Of a stretch of DNA of 64,000 nucleotides, positions 60,805-64,000 are shown piece by piece; position 1 is the first letter of the stretch; each line of letters begins with the position of its first letter. This DNA comes from CAIVVT01 sp963757265. GTDB taxonomy: Bacteria > Acidobacteriota > Terriglobia > Bryobacterales > Bryobacteraceae. The stretch spans positions 1,736,001 to 1,800,000 of the forward strand of contig CAVWRA010000006.1 of the NCBI GenBank assembly GCA_963757265.1, given 5' to 3'. A model generated the notes under the pieces. That model had not been told where the DNA came from. It saw only the letters and a list, made by a program, of their open reading frames with translations, and ran no database searches. The position numbers and the translations under genes were made by a program.

Positions 60805-63178
60805 GGCCGGCGTCGCTGAGGCGGCCTCGGCGCGGGTGACGCTGCTGGTCAAGGGCATGACGTGCGCGACGTGCCAGGCGTTTGTCCAGCGGACGCTGGA
60901 GGCGCAGGCGGGAGTGCGCGCAGCGGCGGTCAACCTGATGATGGAGAACGCGACGGTGGAGTACGATCCGCTGCGGGTGTCGCCGCAGGAGCTCGCCGGG
61001 GCGATCAACGGCACGGGTTACGAAGCTTCGCTGCCACCGCCGGGACGGAGCGCGACGGCGGAACAGGATCAACAGGAACGGGAGCAGCAGGCGGCCTACG
61101 AGCGGCTACGGCGCGAGACGATTTGGACGCTGGCGGCGGCGGCGCTGGCGATGGCACTGTCGATGCCGCTCATGCAGCACGGGAGTCTCGACCCGCTGCT
61201 GCGGCGGGTGGCGATGGGATTGGATGTGCCGTTCCGGGCGCTATTCCCATTGCTCTATGAGCTGCCCGCGCAGGCGTTGCGGTGGACGCTGCTGGTGCTG
61301 AGCGCGGCAGTGATGGCGCTGACCGGCAGGAGGTTCTACATCAAGGCCTGGGCCGCGGCGCGGCACGGCACGTCGGACATGAACACGCTGATCGCGGCCG
61401 GGACGGGGGCGGCGTTCCTGTACTCGGCGGCGGTGACGGTCGCGCCCGGGGTATTCGAGACACACGGCGTGCCGGCGGAAGTTTACTTCGAGGCGGTGGT
61501 CTTCATCCTGGCGCTGATACTGGCCGGGAACACAATGGAGGCGCGCTCGCGGCGGCAGGCGTCGGCGGCCATGCACGCGTTGGCCGAACTGCAGCCGGCG
61601 ACGGCGCGGGTGGAACGAAATGGCGCCGAGGTGGAGGTCGCGCTGGAGCTGCTGCGGCTGGGCGACGTGGTGGTGGTCCGGCCGGGAGAACGTGTACCGG
61701 CCGACGGGGTGGTGCTGGAAGGAACGAGCAGCGTGGACGAGTCGATGCTGACGGGCGAGTCCGTGCCGGTGGACAAACAAATTGGCGCGCGGCTGATCGG
61801 CGGGACGACGAACGGACAGGGACGGCTGAAGGCGCGTGTGACGGCGCTGGGCGGGGAGACGATGCTGGAGCAGGTGCTGCGGCTGCTGCGGGCGGCGCAG
61901 GGGGAAAAAGCTCCGATGCAGCGGCTGGCGGACCGCGTCAGCGCGGTCTTTGTGCCGGCCGTGTTCGGCATCGCGGCGCTGACCTTCGCCGTCTGGATGC
62001 TGAGCGGCCAGGGGCCGGCCAAGGCGGCGGCGGCGAGCGTGGCGGTGCTGATTATCGCCTGTCCATGCGCGATGGGACTAGCCGTGCCGACGGCGGTGAT
62101 GGTGGCGACGGGGCGCGCGGCGCGGATGGGGATTCTGGTGCGCGGCGGCGAGGCGCTGGAACGGATGGCGTCGATCGACACAGTGGTTTTCGACAAGACG
62201 GGGACGCTGACAGGGGGGAAACCGGAAGTGGTGGCGGTCGAGCCGGCGGAGGGTTGGAACGAGGTGCAGCTGCTGCGCGTCTTGGCGGCGCTGGAGAAGG
62301 CTTCGGAACATCCGCTGGGCGCGGCTATCGTGCGCGAGGGCGAGAGCCGCGGCGTGGGAGAATTGCCGCCGGTGGAGAGATTCCAGGCGCTGGCGGGGAT
62401 GGGCGCCGAAGGATGGGTGGGGCAGACTGCGGAGACGCGGGTTCACGTGATCGCCGGGAAACGGGCGCTGCTGGAGGAGCGTGGGGTCGCGCTGCCGGGC
62501 GAAGGGGAACACGCGGGGGCGGGCCGAAGCGTGATCTGGGTAGCGGTGGCGGGGCGGTTTACCGGGCTGGTGGCGCTGGCCGACCGGCCGCGCGCGGGAG
62601 CGCGGGCGGCGGTTCAAGAGCTGAGGGACGCGGGGTTGCGCGTCATGATGCTGAGCGGCGACCAGGAAGCGACAGCGCGGGCCGTGGGCGGGCAAGTGGG
62701 CATCGAGGAAGTGGTGGCGGGCGTGTTGCCGGAGGGGAAGCTCGAGACGCTGCGGCGGCTGCAGGCGGAGGGGCGGCGCGTGGCGATGGTGGGAGACGGC
62801 ATCAACGACGCACCGGCGCTCGCCGGCGCGTACGTGGGAGTGGCGCTGGCCACGGGTACGGACGTGGCGCGCCAGGCGGCCGACCTGACTCTGATGCGAC
62901 CGGATCTGGAGTTGTTGCCACAGGGCCGGGAGCTGGCCCAGGCGGCGGTGCGGTTGATGAAGCAGAATTTGTTCTGGGCGCTGGTCTACAACGCCGTGTG
63001 CATTCCCATCGCGGCGGGGGCTCTGTACCCGCGATTCGGGCTGCTGCTGAGCCCGGTGATCGCCAGCGCGGCGATGGCGTTCAGCTCGGTGAGCGTGGTT
63101 TCCAACAGCCTGCGGCTGGCGGGGTGGAAGCCAAGGGGTGATTCGTCTTCTGAGGGGGCATTCGCTTCCGCTCGCTGA
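60764..63178 (+). CDS. copA: Copper-translocating P1B-type ATPase
   Basis: An 804-residue Cu(I) exporter. It has one HMA domain (GMTCATC, Cys34 and Cys37), the actuator TGES (SMLTGESVPVDK), the transport motif CPC in IIACPCAMGLAVPTA, phosphorylation DKTGTLTGG, nucleotide-binding SEHPLGAAIV and hinge GDGINDAPALA. C-terminal helices contain YNAVCIPIAAG and SSVSVVSNSLRL, the P1B-1 signature for Cu(I). ATG at 60764 overlaps copZ by 41 bases; a GTG at 60836 would start directly at the HMA domain. Confidence 0.95.
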   Translation: MPLTGSGSRPGRPEAGVAEAASARVTLLVKGMTCATCQAFVQRTLEAQAGVRAAAVNLMMENATVEYDPLRVSPQELAGAINGTGYEASLPPPGRSATAEQDQQEREQQAAYERLRRETIWTLAAAALAMALSMPLMQHGSLDPLLRRVAMGLDVPFRALFPLLYELPAQALRWTLLVLSAAVMALTGRRFYIKAWAAARHGTSDMNTLIAAGTGAAFLYSAAVTVAPGVFETHGVPAEVYFEAVVFILALILAGNTMEARSRRQASAAMHALAELQPATARVERNGAEVEVALELLRLGDVVVVRPGERVPADGVVLEGTSSVDESMLTGESVPVDKQIGARLIGGTTNGQGRLKARVTALGGETMLEQVLRLLRAAQGEKAPMQRLADRVSAVFVPAVFGIAALTFAVWMLSGQGPAKAAAASVAVLIIACPCAMGLAVPTAVMVATGRAARMGILVRGGEALERMASIDTVVFDKTGTLTGGKPEVVAVEPAEGWNEVQLLRVLAALEKASEHPLGAAIVREGESRGVGELPPVERFQALAGMGAEGWVGQTAETRVHVIAGKRALLEERGVALPGEGEHAGAGRSVIWVAVAGRFTGLVALADRPRAGARAAVQELRDAGLRVMMLSGDQEATARAVGGQVGIEEVVAGVLPEGKLETLRRLQAEGRRVAMVGDGINDAPALAGAYVGVALATGTDVARQAADLTLMRPDLELLPQGRELAQAAVRLMKQNLFWALVYNAVCIPIAAGALYPRFGLLLSPVIASAAMAFSSVSVVSNSLRLAGWKPRGDSSSEGAFASAR

Positions 63179-63275
63179 CGGTCGCGGGGCCGGCCTTCTC
63201 ATTCCACCTCCCCGTCCGCCCGACCAGAGCAACCGCTCCGTGCAGTCGCGGCGCGGAGTGAGCGCAGTGGTGCGC

Positions 63276-63319
63276 GGGGACACACCTGCGGCGTCGTGGG
63301 GCGACGCCTTGGTGTCCCC
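63276..63319. repeat. Long imperfect hairpin after copA
   Basis: GGGGACAC at 63276 pairs with GTGTCCCC ending at 63319, and GGCGTCG with CGACGCC inside it, giving a two-part stem of 8 and 7 bp. No T-run follows. It may terminate copA transcription or be a REP-like element; the rest of the 300-base gap is otherwise empty. Confidence 0.5.
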
Positions 63320-63478
63320 CTCGGCACTGGCTGAAGTGGTCGTGGCTGCAGGTGGGTGGGCCGCGGCGTCCCCAGCGCAAAAGGGAGTCGCGGCTCCGTC
63401 ACACACGGCGCGAGCGGGAACAAACGGGGCTGGTCGGACGTCCATATTAACAGACCGCCAGACCGATGGATCGGCGGT

Positions 63479-64000
63479 ATGATGAGTCCTGTGGAGGCTC
63501 CCTTGACGCCGAGTCGGAACGGACACGACCGCGTTCGGCTCGATGACCTCCCGGAGACCCCGGGAACGCTCGACGAGCAGGCTTTGCTCGCGGGTTTGAA
63601 AACCGGGGACGAAACCGCGTACGAGTACCTGCTCGCGCATTTTCAACAGCCTGTCTACAGCCTGGTGCAGCGCCTGATCGACGATCCGAACGAGGCGGTC
63701 GAACGTCATGCAGGAGGTGTTCCTGAAGATCTTCCGCAGCGTGGGCCAGTTTCGAGGAGACAGCAGCCTGAAGACCTGGATCTACCGGATCGCCGTGAAC
63801 GAGGCCTACAACCGCAGGCGCTGGTTCGGACGGCACCGCAGGCCGGAGGTCGGGTTGGAGACGCAAGAGCCTGGACGCGGCTATCTGGACCATCTCCACG
63901 ATCCATCGCGGACGCCTTTTGACCTGGTGTTGAACGAGGAACGAAAGAGTGCGATTGAGAAGGCGCTGGCAGGCCTGAATCCGGCCTTCCGCTCGGCAGT
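63479..64000 (+). pseudogene. ECF-type sigma factor, frameshifted and cut by window end
   Basis: Starts at one of two adjacent ATG codons (63479, 63482). Region 2 begins well (LLAGLKTGDETAYEYLLAHF, VYSLVQRLIDDPNEAV), then the frame breaks near 63704: removing one A from GAAC restores VMQEVFLKIFRSVGQF, LKTWIYRIAVNEAYNRRRW and later EKALAGLNPAFRSA of region 4. Thus one inserted base separates sigma region 2.1 from the promoter-melting helix. Without repair the product is a 147-residue fragment. Either true inactivation or a sequence error. Confidence 0.8.

Overview
The window looks like a chromosomal segment from a high-GC Acidobacteriota, most likely of the Bryobacterales/Solibacter type. The grounds are an Oar-like TonB receptor with a carboxypeptidase-regulatory N-terminus, a secreted propeller protein ending in a domain resembling the one described from Solibacter usitatus (TIGR03437 type), a bacillithiol glycosyltransferase (BshA), a Tat-exported Gfo/Idh oxidoreductase, and abundant secreted proteins of unknown function. 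This placement is inference from family content; there is no rRNA in the window.

Layout. 1-0.8 kb: end of a TPR/coiled-coil/FHA membrane protein. 1.1-8.8 kb: a decayed island at the 3' end of a tRNA-Ser(CGA) gene, bounded by a 25-bp direct repeat and carrying an integrase remnant, two copies of a Cys-rich small-gene unit, an amidohydrolase fragment, a TonB receptor and a divergent two-component system. 8.9-13.1 kb: guaB, xseA, a cupin and a Crp/Fnr regulator sandwiched by two 196-bp MITE-like repeats. 13.4-21.6 kb: a one-strand cluster for corrinoid-dependent methyl transfer (three UroD-family methyltransferases, a B12-binding corrinoid protein, a ferredoxin/ASKHA reductive activator, a DUF1638 protein, a sugar-porter-type MFS transporter and a 39-codon remnant of a homocysteine methyltransferase). 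21.7-24.3 kb: a lower-GC defence-like insertion (Panacea/DUF4065 antitoxin, small partner, frameshifted DNA methyltransferase). 24.6-30.4 kb: threonine dehydrogenase, a striking array of 31-nt repeats, rsmI, a class I methyltransferase, a short MITE derivative and a TonB receptor pseudogene. 30.7-36.2 kb: DinB protein, a secreted unknown, and lpd-lipB-E2 (E2 frameshifted). 36.3-47.3 kb: POTRA-only protein, membrane patatin, Gfo/Idh, MetX-like hydrolase, RNase III-like protein, NfeD-slipin pair, large secreted unknown. 47.6-58.9 kb: hybrid histidine kinase, DinB, bacteriohemerythrin, membrane protein, small secreted or Cys-rich proteins, FecR-domain protein, propeller protein, exported methyltransferase, soluble histidine kinase. 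59-64 kb: bshA, a copZ/copA copper-export pair, and the start of a frameshifted ECF sigma factor.

How the genes work together. The most interesting unit is the corrinoid cluster. Two tandem UroD-like proteins (likely substrate:corrinoid methyltransferases) precede the corrinoid protein, the transporter, a UroD-like protein with an HxCG zinc motif and the activator, with gaps of 3-21 nt or overlaps from the second UroD gene onward. This reads as an uptake-and-demethylation pathway for an unidentified methylated, possibly sugar-like compound; the substrate is inference. Other coherent modules are the divergent TonB/two-component locus with a repeated operator-like motif, the Panacea-type toxin-antitoxin next to a DNA methyltransferase, and copper export. 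Four genes carry frameshifts, three of them single-base insertions in short homopolymers; these may be real decay or assembly errors and must be checked against reads.
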